A stretch of 64,000 bases of DNA from Kalmusia sp. IMI 367209 (Eukaryota; Ascomycota; Dothideomycetes; Pleosporales; Didymosphaeriaceae), in the NCBI GenBank assembly GCA_027946365.1, contig JAPEUQ010000005.1, forward strand, positions 2,046,001 to 2,110,000, written 5' to 3'. The position numbers and the translations under genes were made by a program. Shown here piece after piece: positions 1 to 11,633 of the stretch (within the stretch, counting starts at the first letter, position 1; every line of letters begins with the position of its first letter). The notes beneath the pieces are model-generated. The model saw nothing but the letters and a program-made list of their open reading frames with translations, ran no database searches and was not told where the DNA came from.

Positions 1-1
1 G

Positions 2-304
2 AACCCTATCGCCGACGCGGACGTTAAAGTGATTAATCTACATCCTGCGCTGCCGGGGGAGTTTGCGGGCGCGGGCGCAATCGAGAGGGCGTGGGAAGCG
101 GGGCAGAAGGAGGGATTGAAGAGGACGGGGGTTATGGTGCATGAGGTTATTGCGGAGGTGGATGCCGGGGAGGCGATTGTTACGGCGGAGGTGGAGTTGA
201 GGGATGGGGAGAGTCTGGATGACCTGGAAGGGAGGATACATGAGGTGGAGCATGGGTTGATAGTGGAGGGGACGAGGAAGACGTTGGAGAAGATTAAGAT
301 ATGA
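2..304 (+). CDS. ADE8: Phosphoribosylglycinamide formyltransferase, C-terminal part (5' end outside window)
   Basis: The open frame runs in from the left edge (first complete codon at 2) and stops at 302-304, giving about 100 C-terminal residues. The enzyme transfers a formyl group from 10-formyl-tetrahydrofolate to GAR in de novo purine synthesis, in the cytosol. Visible family motifs are NLHPALPGEF, matching the conserved N-x-HPSLLP-x-F substrate loop, and MVHEVIAEVDAGEAIV, matching the V-H-x-V-x-E-x-x-D-x-G-x-I stretch that holds the catalytic Asp. A GTG at 29 is not a start, because the frame continues upstream through INPIADADVKV-like sequence. The end agrees with the short C-terminus usual for fungal monofunctional enzymes. 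The family assignment is firm; the rest of the gene lies outside the window. Confidence 0.85.
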   Translation, partial: NPIADADVKVINLHPALPGEFAGAGAIERAWEAGQKEGLKRTGVMVHEVIAEVDAGEAIVTAEVELRDGESLDDLEGRIHEVEHGLIVEGTRKTLEKIKI

Positions 305-1520
305 GGGGCAATGCTAGGGCTGAGTAGGAAAGCGGATGAATGTATGAAGTGGATGGTTTTGAGGTTATAGTGGGGAATAGGAGGATGTGAGTCTTTTGGC
401 TCAGACCTGTTGGATCTGTGCGTTACCCAATGAGCGTAATGATAAAGTGGTCTGAATCAGAGTCACAGGAAGAGGCGAATCTGTCCTTTCTGTTTCTAAA
501 ACCTTCGGCAATGCCGGTGCATAGCCTCTTGGAAAGGCAAAGTACAGGCCGGCAATGAAGTCACAGCACGATACCGGCGAAGATCATCAGAGTCAAAGTT
601 CCATTTAGTCTTCTAAAAGCGTGAATGGTGATTTTAGCCTCTACCATTGGATCATAGACCAGATTTAGTAGCGAGCGGGATACTAACGTCACCTCCACAG
701 AATTTAGAGCGACGGCGTGCCTAGGTCCGAGGCGCTGAAGACATATTCCCTCCGAAAATCCAGCATATGGCGGATATAGTGCCGAAGTCAGCAGTGTCTT
801 TGGGCGTTTTTATTATCTTGCATAATTTATGCAACTACAAAAAATCCTGACCATAGTTCACAGGCAACTATCAGCAAAAACTGAATACCTCTCAGCCCCA
901 AACATATTTCAAGCAGGTGACATGGTCGCTTTCAAGTCATTGTAACTTTGTGGCTCGTTTGCACTACACCGTGACATACTCGCCTCGTCCCACATGATAA
1001 CGCCGACCTCTTTTAGACAAGTGCTGATGTATGGCGACGACACAATCACAACCTCGAATGCGCCATGTTCTAGGGAAATTAAAACCGAACTATTGCTCGG
1101 ACGATCTCGCATCAAGCCCCATGCTGGAAGATTACCATACCCACCATGTGGTACCTCAAACCTCGAACTCACGCATCACCACCGCACCTAGCTCTCCCAC
1201 CAATGCATCCCCTCGTATCCCCAGTCCTGTTCTCCACACGCAATTTCTCCATCGAATGTTTGCATATGAAACAACCCGGCCGACTGGATTTGACAGGCCT
1301 CCCGGGATCCGTAGACGCGTCCAGGTTGCACAGGACCCACGCATCAAATTTCCCTATGAGCAGCACGATGCCGTGCGACAACAATCGGGCGCCCCGATCC
1401 ATGATTCCATCGCGCACTTTGATATAACGCCCCGCCGGGGGCTTTCAGTCAGCTTACTTAGCACTCTTCTTATGAAGGCTTGACATCTAGCCTGTTTAGA
1501 GCACTGTTGCGAACGCCTGA
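305..1520. other. Intergenic region, no supportable gene
   Basis: About 1.2 kb between ADE8 and the small secreted protein gene. Overlapping open frames occur on both strands at 909-1483, but none has a recognisable domain, a consistent splice model or strand-specific coding character. I see no RNA gene or repeat. Confidence 0.5.
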
Positions 1521-1526
1521 ATAAAA

Positions 1527-1534
1527 TATAAAAG
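1527..1534 (+). promoter_or_regulatory. Probable TATA box of the small secreted protein gene
   Basis: TATAAAAG lies 94 bp upstream of the ATG at 1628, inside an A/T-rich patch. The match to the TATA consensus is good. Its function is inferred from position only. Confidence 0.45.
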
Positions 1535-1627
1535 TTGAACAGCCCAATCCTGAGCTTACTTCAACCGAAAAGCTCACACGAATATCAGGATCTAAGAGAA
1601 CCCTCGATTTGTACCATATTCGAAACA

Positions 1628-2051
1628 ATGCAATTCTCCGTCTTTCTGGCCATGTTGCTCACGGTCGTCACCACTGTCTTCGCCCAGGATTGTTGGAACA
1701 CTGACACAGTGACGTGCCGTGGGTACTTTGCCGACAAAACCAACGCTACGCTCGCTATCGCGAATGCCTGCTCTAAGATGTCTTGCACGCCGGGTAAAAC
1801 TCCGTCGCCGGCCACTGTCACTGGCGAGTTCCCCTTCTATATTACCTGTTAGAATCTTTCCTAATCTTTTGCTGCTAGGCATTGTCAAAGGCTTCCCTTA
1901 CACAGCGACGCTTCGCGTGGGTGCTTCATGTGCGGGCTTGAGCCCTTGGAGCACGGATGCTTGCGTGAACTTGTTCCAAACGTATCTTTATCCGAAGTGT
2001 AAAGATAGCGGGACTGTGCCAGCGCCGCCTGCGGACTTCCCGTGTAAGTAA
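1628..2051 (+). CDS. Small secreted cysteine-rich protein (hypothetical)
   Basis: Two exons are proposed: 1628-1847 and 1891-2051. They are joined by a 43-bp GTTAGA...AAG intron with a CTAAT branch-like site, giving about 126 residues. The protein starts MQFSVFLAMLLTVVTTVFAQ, a clear signal peptide probably cleaved after the VFA near residue 19. The mature chain has about nine cysteines, no recognisable domain, one N-x-T sequon (NAT) and ends DFPCK. Without the intron the first exon stops at 1850-1852, so an unspliced 74-residue product is the alternative. Size, secretion and cysteine content fit a fungal effector-like or surface protein, but no family is recognised. The odd cysteine number leaves the exact splice junction slightly uncertain. 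Its start was chosen because it begins the signal peptide. Confidence 0.6.
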
Positions 2052-3292
2052 AATTCAGGTACTAAAAATTGTTTGGCGGGTGATGCTTATATGGAAGACA
2101 GTATCGTCGAAGCTTTCGGCATGCGATGATAGTTGGCTGAGCTTCAACTTTGGGGGATAGGTCGGTGTTGGTTTGAGAGGCTTCGTGCCGGCCGTTACGT
2201 GAACCAGTGGCAAGTGCGACCCGAGGTTTGGGTGGAAGACATGTTTAGAGACGAGTTCTGAACCTTCGTGCATATTCCTCTCGATCATTTCAGATCTCAT
2301 ATGGCAGGAGGATGAAATGATTCATTTACCAGAACGTCAATACAAAATTTTTGTTTTATATTCTCAAGCAAATGTATGTCCGTCCACTAGTTCGTACGCA
2401 AACAAGAAGGGAATCTTGCTCGCTTTAATATTTTCACACTGCTTCTAGATGCTAACCATTTCAGCCAGTACAAGACAGGTGACTATCATGTACGTGTTCG
2501 GCTCCAATATCTCTGAAGTGCGCAGACCTTGACATCATAGGGCCCGAATCATTCGAGACTTTATGGATAACTTTGATTACTGGGATTCAACAATATTCTC
2601 GTAGTTCAAGAACCAGTTATGATCTCGCTATTGTCCAGAGAATTTATTCCATAAGATCAAACTGTTTGTGGTCATGCTGAGGACACGGCGGCTGTGCTGA
2701 ATCGGGCAAACTCGCAACAACACAAATACAACGACCATTATAAGACGTTACACCAACGAAACGACTGAAGCCTCACACGTGCATAATCATATATTGCTCC
2801 CCATCAGCTATGTCCAATGCACGACTGCCTGTCATCGTACCCACCACCAAAAACGCCATTGCAGTTTTTCATATTTCTAATCACCCATCCAAGTCATTCA
2901 TGAAAAGTATTCCAAGACCACTGGTAATATGGTAGGAGTCCCAGCCCAAACGCGCCCTCGCTATGCCATCAAGTCAAGAAAACAAATGTCGACGCAAAAG
3001 CAAAGTAAGCCCAACGACTGTGCAATGAGCCAAAGCCCTCTAAGCTCATGTCCTGAACGCCGACCCAAGCAATCTCCATTCACTGCTAAAAATAGGTTGA
3101 CCTAGATTGAACGGGACTATAAAATCGTCCCAGCTCTAGTCTGCACCAAACGCCATGTGGACAATCATGCCCTTTATATCATCCATAACAGTCGCCATGA
3201 AAAGCACTAAACAATTTTGGCACTCCGGGAGGAGAGAGGCGAGTAACCGATCTCTGCAGCCACACCATCAATGTCAGCACAAATTCTCAAGC
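2052..3292. other. Intergenic region, nothing recognised
   Basis: About 1.2 kb of A/T-rich sequence between convergent genes. Only short open frames are present and none has domain character. It holds the 3' flanks of both neighbours. Confidence 0.5.
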
Positions 3293-6200
3293 TCAAAGGT
3301 CGAGTTGCTCAAGATCCACATCAGACTCACTGCCATAGTCCGAATGGTCGTAAGGCTCTGCCAAATCTGTTAGTAATTGTTATGTAATAGAGATCGGTAA
3401 TGTGCTCACCACCCGCTGAGACTGGTGTACTCTCCTCCAACGGCCAATTGCGCAACCTAGGTGCAACGTGCGATTCAAATTTCTCTATGATGGCCCAATC
3501 GTTGCCAGACTTGAACGGCTCCAGAGAAAGATCGTCAGACTCATTCAGGGCATGCAACAATCTCACAAGCATTTGACAAACAAGCACTAGTGGCTGTACG
3601 TACGATCGTGATGTCGTGTTCTGGTACTCTTCACCGATCTTATCGCACGTTTCGGAGGCCAGAATTCGTATAACTTTGTACTTTTGCTTGAGAATGTCTT
3701 CAGGGGTATTCTCATCATCCTTGTATCCAGTGAGAAGCTCTTCGAGGTGGGTTGCAGTGGCTTTGCGAATAATTTCGTCATCGTAGAGCAGTAGGGTTAT
3801 TGAGACCTTCCTTGCAAGGACAAGGGAATGGGAGTAGAAATAGTCGACACCTCTTTCTTCGAAGATCACCTCGTTTTCGGCCCTCAAAAGGCCATTCAAG
3901 AAGCGAATGTTCACTTCTCCGCCACCCTCTCGGTATTTGATCATCTGTTTGCCCACGATATCGATCACCTGATCCACATAGGCCCTTTCAGGGGAAGCCT
4001 CGCAATAGGATAAGGCGGCTCGAACATAAGGGTCGGATGAATATGGCTGCAGTTGGCACACCCCTTCATAGACCGTACAAAACAGATATTGCTGGATTTG
4101 TGGGCTGACGGTATTGAGCATAAGCTTGATGATTTCTCCAGGATAAAAGATATCCGTCTTAGTGGGATCGAATACTTCGAGCATCTTGTCCAGAAAGGCG
4201 AACGCTTTGTTGTCCTCGTGCCAGTACTGAAGCAGCTTCTTTTCATCCTGAGTGAGAGCAAATTTGTACCCGTTACGTTCGTAATTATCCACTCTGCCTT
4301 GATGTTTACTTGGGAGCACCGGAATATGCATGTCGATCTTTGACAACATCCTATAAACGAACTCGATCATTCTGTTATAGATGCGCTTCTTCTTTTCGAC
4401 GATGCGTAATAGATCAGGTTCCTTGATACGGGTTGCGTGCATACAAAAAACGCGCAAGCAAAACTCTAAGAAGCCATGGTCTAATAAAACCGCTGTCTCA
4501 ACGTGTCCTAAGTCGCTGAGCTGGCAGAGAGTAAGGTAAACGTCATCCCAACCGCGTGTGGATAAGTGCGAGTTTTCGCAAACGAAGTAAAGACTCTTCG
4601 CGATAGCTGCAAGAACCCCTTCAGGTTGCACGATCGAGCCTGAATCGCTGTCTGTCTCCATAGCTTCGATACCGTATGCCACAGGATCCTTTTCACGGAG
4701 GGACTGAAGGCTGTCGATAAGGAAACTGCGAGTCTGCGATCGAATCTTGGTATGTACGCACTGAAGTAGTATATTAATTAAAGCATACTGGTGCGTAGCG
4801 AACCACTTCAATGCAACGTGACAGCACGTGGAACATGATAGTGCGGTCTTCCGAAGTTGGAGAATTATCTCGTCAAAAATATCAGCGTTCTTGACGCGAA
4901 AGAGAGTTTGGCAGAGATGTTCAAGCACGGTGTGAAGGGCTTGAGTCTCTTGTTGATGGTCTTCGGAACAGGTTCCATGGTTGATCGTGCGTAAATTTGC
5001 GAGGAGTTGTCGTACGAATTTCGTGTGATTAGGATCGTAAAGGCTGTACTCCCGAATAAGGCTTTCATTATCGGCACATATAGTCTGGTCAAGAGCTGGA
5101 GGAACAGCAACTTTAGCAATTCCGGACTGCGGAGTTCCAATGTATTCGCAATGGTCTTTTTCAATAGAGGCACGACGCTGGTAGAATAACATGTACGCGC
5201 TGAACTGCTTCTGCTGGCGGGAGAAATTGTCCTCGTAGTAGCCACCGTAGGCATGATAAGGAAGGGTTTGATGATCGAAGGCATCGACATCCCGGTCGTT
5301 GAATTCGACCCACTGAGCTATGTTCCCCGATGGACTTGGTCGCTCGCGGATGTACGAGTAGTAATGGCCATTTTCAGAAGTACCTTGATGTACAAGCACA
5401 CCAACTAACTCGAAAATATCTTCTTGACGTGGCTTCGAAGGATCACTAAGATGATCAATCTTGAAATGGCTAACATCAATGTAGGTGGGGAACTCGAAAT
5501 GGTCGTTAATCTTGGCTCTCCGAAGTTCAACGAGGTCGAAATCAAACCGCTTAAGGTGGAATATAAGGTTATCAGGAACGTCCTTCAAGCACGTTCTACC
5601 GCATAAAGTTAGCCAAGATCACATATGTTTTTGAATATTCGTACCGCTTTACCGCGTCCACCAGCTTCCCTCCACAGGACTCGCACTTGTATTTATTATC
5701 GCCTTCCATCACGTCACCTTCAACAAAGGATTGCAGGCTTTCGATCAGATTCTGTTTGCCTTGTACATCGCATTGAACGACGAAGAAGCTCTCCACCCGC
5801 TCAGATACGTGTTCGCACTCCTTTGACTTAATCTGGTTGACAGTATGGCCTCCATAGAAAGAGCGGAATCGTTCTTTGATTCCTGGAGAGAGCATTTGTC
5901 CTTCCCATTGATCGAATAGCAAATTGTAGAACTCATCTGCGTCCATTTGAATGTTGATGTCTATCGGCGTTCCTTCGGGTGCTTTTACGCAAGCTGCAAA
6001 TCCCCGTGGGTCCGCAGACTTACGATAGCTGTTCTGCATCTCGGCAAATAGTTTTTGGGTCTGATGCAAAAGAATTTGAGCACCGCGTGGGTCGGTGACA
6101 TTCAACCCCAGTATAAACTTACGAAAGTTTACGTTCATGAACAGCTGCGTGAGCAAGGAATTCATGTAGCAGATAGCACGAGGGTTGAACAAACCGACGT

Positions 6201-9200
6201 ATCCGGTAGGTGCCCGGATCTCGTTAGCTCTGTCAATGCAAAAGGCTTGGAGAGCCATATCCTCGTCGTCAACGCCAAGGTCTCCAGCCAAAGCAAGAAG
6301 CGCACCGTAGCTGTTTCGATCCTCGGCCAGAGCAAGGACAAGATCGTATAGCTCTTTCCGAGTCTTACTTTCCAATACAGGCATTTCGAGGGAAGACGCT
6401 TGTTCATCGAGCTCAATCACCCTAGGGGTAAATAGGAATTTGTTCCAGATTTTCTCGACTAGCGATCCGGCGTTCAAAGGCTTTTTGAACGATTTCAACG
6501 ATGACACACAGTTGAGTAGGAGTTTGGTAAAACCAATGACAACAAAATCAATCTCATCTCGGCCCACTTTCTCCTCGTGGTGATAGTTCAAGAGAAGATC
6601 ACTCCATGTCGCTAAGTAGGAGCGCAAGGATGCTTCATCTCGGTTGTGTTCATCATGTTTGCGGAATACCTGGTCTGCGAGCTCGAATAGTTGTTCAGAT
6701 TGGCTAGGGTACTGAATAGAGTGGGGTAGGACGGATGATATTATGTGCCAGAACGAAGTGGCCGTATCAGCCTCGGTAATGGCCGATGACGGTGGCAAAC
6801 TTCCACCACATACGGATGAAATAGCCTTGGCTACCGCTTCTCGCAGAGATTTCCGGATATCGGATAGGAGGAGGGCTTCATGAAGAGCTCCGACGTCGTA
6901 GTGGCTCGTAAAGGCATCCCAGATTTCACGAGAATGTAGTGATGCTTCTACGATCACGCAGTAGGATTGCCAGGCCACATGTCCCGAATCTATCTCGCTG
7001 GTCAGGGCCACAGATGCCAGGCTGAGGAGACGCTCCACAAGACCGCGTTCGTCAGAAAAGTAAGTAGCTGAGACTTCTTGCGTAGGTCGTTCTGTTGTTG
7101 GATGTTAGACAACTGTTGCCTAGCTTGCAAGACATAAGAGCTTACATACCCTTGAGAAAGGTCAAAAGAGCACTGACTAATACACCCGCCAAAGGTGGGC
7201 TAGATTGGGATGACAAACGATCGATGATCAACGCGGGGCCAAGCAAAGCTTGGTCCAGAAGTCGCACCGCGCTAGCTAGGGAACTGATCGTCGAGAGAGT
7301 TCTACAACATACATTAGCAGATATTCATAAACTTGAACTATTGTTCAACAGACCTTTCTCACCTGCGCCTTGACCTTAAATTCGAGAGCACAGGCAGCAT
7401 ATTTCGCCTGCCAAGGCTTGCTTGGTGGGAACAGCGTACCAGCAGAAGCCGTGCCCGTCGTTACAGAATCAAGTATAGCGTTCTGATATGGGAAGCAGCT
7501 GAGAAATTCATAAACCTATTACAGTCAGGACATGATGGAGATATGATGTGTTCAACAATACTAACCACGGAGCTGATTTGATCGTCCGCATCCATGCAGG
7601 CGAAAAGCACGTCGAAGTGGCTTAGAAGCGTCGTCTCGAAAACTGACGAACCAGCAGTATGGTCAAAAAGAGGCCGAGATACTTCAGCGCCAGGAGCCTT
7701 TTGTACCAAAAGAACCTGAGCTAGGTCAAGATCAGCTATCTTCTCATTGGCCTTTTCTAGGACATTCAGCCTTTGGCCTTTTGCAAAGAGATTGAGCTTC
7801 GTGAACCCGACAGCCTGACACAGTCGAGTGTAGAGGTCCTGAAGCGTATTCTCCGACCCAATTGTGATCGTAAGCTTCGCACTCGTGACTGGGTGTTGGT
7901 ATTTTATATCGATCGCATTGCCACAGGGAAGGTCTATGTCCAAAGGCTCCACCTTGGAGTCCGATCTCTTGGAGCGATTCAGTTCAGGTTTGTTCCCGAA
8001 TGAATCCGAGGAGTAACTTCAAAAATAGTATCGTCCTTGCGAAACGTCTTTCTCTCTGCTGTCTAACAGGGTCTGGAAGATCGATATCCATCCCATCACG
8101 GTTTGGCGTGGCTGCTTCAGCCCGGAGAGAATTGAATACTGACAGCAGCTCCTCCATACACTGTTCAACAAGAGCGATATGTGCTTCTTCAAGTTCATCC
8201 AAGTCCACACCTTGGCTTGGGTCAATCTCAAGGTACCGCGAGGCTAACAACTTTGCCGCACGGTCTTCGATAGTTTGCGGTGGAGCTGAAAGAATCATAG
8301 CCCACAGTAAATCACCACCGCGGATCTGTAAGAGGTCTTTCGTGCCTCGCTTCGTCGTGACGGTGCGTCTTATGGTCGGGAATCTGTACGCCGCAACAAA
8401 ATCGAACATGCCAGGTGTGTAGTACACAGGATCCAGCTTAGGTACGCAGACAGTGACTAGCTGTTTGCAGAAGTCGTTGTCCGGTTTATGTTTAACGGCA
8501 TCCAAGAATTTAGACCATGCCAAGTCTCGGAGATGATTCGTGTGAGCGTATTTTCCAATCAGATGGTCCCAAATGTCCTGATAGAGATCGACGGGTATCG
8601 CACCAGAAGCTCCATATATGAGAAAAGATAGCAATTCAAGCCGATATTGAAGAGCAAAAGCTTGGGCGTTGAAAGCCATGTCCTTCTCGGTTCTGACAAA
8701 AGAGCAGGTTTCTTCGAGAATATCCCGCACAACACCAGGATTTTCTATGAAAAATTCAGGATATCCGTAAGGCGCTGCAGACGCTAATATAAAGATAGCT
8801 CGAACGCTACCAGTTGCCCTGAGAGATTTGCTTGTGATATGCACTGCACACTCTCGGAAGATTTGATGTCGCTCCTCCGTATAAATGTAAGGCGCGACAC
8901 ACCGAAGCTGGTCCCCAACCTCCGAATGGAGAGAGCCAAATAGTTTGGTGTTTTCTTTGTCTGGTGCTGTATCTTGCAGGACTCGAATACAGGCATTCCA
9001 GGGTCGAGCATTTGGATTAGTATCAGCCCAATCTGGCTCCCTACTCACCAATTTATGGGTAAGCTCTCGCAGGAACCGGAGAATGTCGATATTGTAGCTT
9101 TCGATTGGAAGCTCATACAGTTTTGAGCAGAGGTAAAGTTGATCCTTCTCTTCCATAAGCCCAAAAATACCTCGAAGCATCGTCATGGTTGCCGAAACCA

Positions 9201-11100
9201 CTCGTGGGTCGGAGCTACGGGATACTGTATTCCAGATAGCATCTGTCTGCACATCGGAATAGCGACGAGTAACGACGAGAAAGCCAACGATATTACCGCT
9301 GCGAGATATGAGTTGAGGATGTGAATCAACGCTGATGATGTAGTCGACCACACGTTCGTGAAGGAGGAAATCAGCGAGGTATTGCATGACTGGATGGTGG
9401 ACAGACAGTGCGGAGGCATTATACTCCTTCCACAGTTCGACAAGCGAGATATCCATGAAACCGATGCTCATAACGCGCAACTCCATGCGTCCTTTTACAA
9501 CGTATTTTCTAAGGAGTTTAAACTTCCAAGCGTTAGATATAAGTTTTGGGAATTCCATTGGGTCCTGAAGGTAAGAAGCTCGACCAATGGTGCTGTCGTC
9601 TAGTGAAGCCGTTGTAGGGGACTCTGGGTCTCGAAAGTCCAGAAATTCGTTGATCAGCACAGCCGCCAGGCTCTCGTCCCACTGACAGAGATCGTAAAGT
9701 AGTGACGAGAAACAACTGATGAGTTCTTTAGTCACACCCGTATCAACTACCTTGCTAGGCACTTGAAGACAGGCGTCATACTGTCGGAAAAAGGTAAGCG
9801 CATTTCGATGAAAGTCGGCCTTGCTGATTACTTCAACTGTAAGGAGCGGGGAGTAAATGGCGCAGCAAACAGAGTCAACGATTATAGCTGTGTTAACAGC
9901 CATATAATTCTGCACTGGGAAAGGGATTTTGCCATATGCATGGCCTGCAAAGTTGAAGAGATGCTTGACTCCATCGGCCTCAATATAAGCTTTCATCAAC
10001 CGACTGTGCATGGTTTCGACATCTGCCTGATATTCTTTTCGTAATAAATTGAATACATGGCAGTGGGTTTGACCATAAAGCTGCCGTAGAATTAGACTGA
10101 GGTGGCGAACATGTTTTTGCGATAGGACGTGATGAACATATGTTTCTTCGTAGGGCCATTGGGAGAGCATGCTGGCATCGACTTGCGTGAAGCGTGCGAC
10201 TAGTCGGATGTATACACAGAGGAATGCCATGATAATTTCCTCATCCGATGTGCTGTCGTCACCGAATTGGTCGCCGAAAGGGGATCTACAGAGATCAGCA
10301 TGCTTCTTGATGTCGATTTGATGGGCAGCAAGACTCACTTCCGACTTACGACTCTCTGTGCCACCAAAGAGAACTCGTCCCAAAAGGCGGACTGATCTGT
10401 ATAGAAACTCCTCCACGTCAGCGGATGGACTGGAAGGCCATCTAGCCAGCGGATTAATTGTTTAAGAACATTTCCTTCCACGACCGAGCCTGCAAATAGG
10501 TCAGTATACATTCCCACGCACGGAGGAAGAAATCGACCTACTGCCCTGTAAATACTGCGCAAACTCATGCACGGCGTGCATGTAATTACCGTTCGGCGCA
10601 AAAGGAAACATTGCAAAATATGCGTCGGCATCGTATTCGACGTCGACAGAGGCATTTACGGCGTATTCGACCATTGCATCGGCTTCATCATCGTCGTCGA
10701 TGGCGATAACGGGCGGGCTATCGGCGGAGGTGTCCCCTGCACCAGCCGAGTCTTCCAGCGTGGTGGCTGGGATATGTATAGCTTCGTCGGGAGCTGCGAA
10801 AGGGTGGGTGTCGCCAGTGCTACCGGGGCTGTCTTGGACGTGCGACGACGAGGGCGGCTGCGACCGTATCGTCATTTCGACCAGTTGCTCGGGCGGGGCA
10901 GTCGAGTCGACGGAGGAGTCCAGGTCTGCGTGCATGGCGGAATTATCTACACTACCGCTGTCAAGCCGGGGTCGTTTGCGGGTCAACGACGGATCTGCGT
11001 CTTCCATAGAGTCGCGCGGCGGCGGCGGCGGCGACGCGGGGACACTGATTGTGATGTCTGCAGTGGCAGCCTCCATTAATTCATGGTCTCGCTGACTCAT
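3293..11100 (-). CDS. Giant ubiquitin carboxyl-terminal hydrolase (USP9X/USP34-like, peptidase C19)
   Basis: Exons (minus strand): 10542-11100, 10339-10489, 7566-10285, 7363-7515, 7150-7301, 5645-7091, 3410-5595, 3293-3366; about 2,480 residues. The start is the ATG of MSQRDHELMEAAT. The N-terminus is acidic and proline-rich (nuclear-type KRPR patch), followed by a long helical region. The C19 domain holds the cysteine box (CYMNSLLTQLF, Cys near residue 1552), a zinc-ribbon-like CESCGGK, KRTCLKDVPDNLIFHLKRFD, and the histidine box GTSENGHYYSYIRE with W-x-x-FND. The C-terminus is SDYGSESDVDLEQLDL. Known family role: removing ubiquitin from proteins. Oddities: an apparent one-base frameshift at 7995-7997, a phase mismatch between the exons ending at 7363 and starting at 7301, and an atypical cysteine box (NPRAIC where N-x-G-x-T-C is usual). 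Product family is firm; integrity is uncertain. Confidence 0.85.
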
Positions 11101-11633
11101 GACGCAGTGAATGCTGCGGGCGGTGTTTGCGGAAGCGTGAAGGTCGGTGCGGGAAGGCACACGCACCCGAGGTGAGAGTGGGTGGTAGGCACAAGCTGCG
11201 CTCTTGTACAGGCAACAGCAGCAGCCTGCCTACAAGCGGCGGACAGCCTCGCTCGGAGGGGGAAAATTCGCGGGGATAAGGGGCACCATGAGCTGCCTAG
11301 CGCGATGCTGCAGGTTGAGGGCAATAGCGGGAGGCTGTCGGTGAAACGCTCAATGGTTGGGAGCTCTGGATATTTCACGCGTTCGTGAATGTCTAGGAGA
11401 GCTGGTGTTGGTGGGGCGCGGCATGCCAAGCCAACGTCATTGGTTGGGGGTTCGCCCCTTCCCTCTCTCGCCTTAGCGTCTTTGCCCTCTAGCTCCGAGA
11501 ACCCTCTGCTGCCCAGGGCAAGCCATGATCCACCCGCCCACTTGGGCAAAGATAGTGAAGTTGCCCTGCTGTAGCGCGTCGACCTTGTCAACGGCCGTGG
11601 TACCTGCGTCATCTTCACACCGCCGGTGACACC
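11101..11633. promoter_or_regulatory. Divergent promoter region between the ubiquitin protease and POP3
   Basis: This 533-bp stretch separates two outward-facing start codons (11100 minus, 11634 plus) and must hold both promoters. It is G/C-rich. I see no clear TATA box or repeat. Confidence 0.5.

Noticed and set aside
1031..1483. 150-codon open frame on the plus strand with overlapping frames on both strands (909-1427)
   Set aside because: No domain, several frames open at once, no splice or start context. Likely chance.
10339..10416. Alternative upstream frame of the ubiquitin protease exon beginning VEEFLYRSVRLLGR
   Set aside because: A GTGAGT...CTGTAG intron at 10286-10338 joins the other frame (FWDEFSLVAQRVVSRK) cleanly to SPFGDQFGDDS, so this stretch is a shadow.
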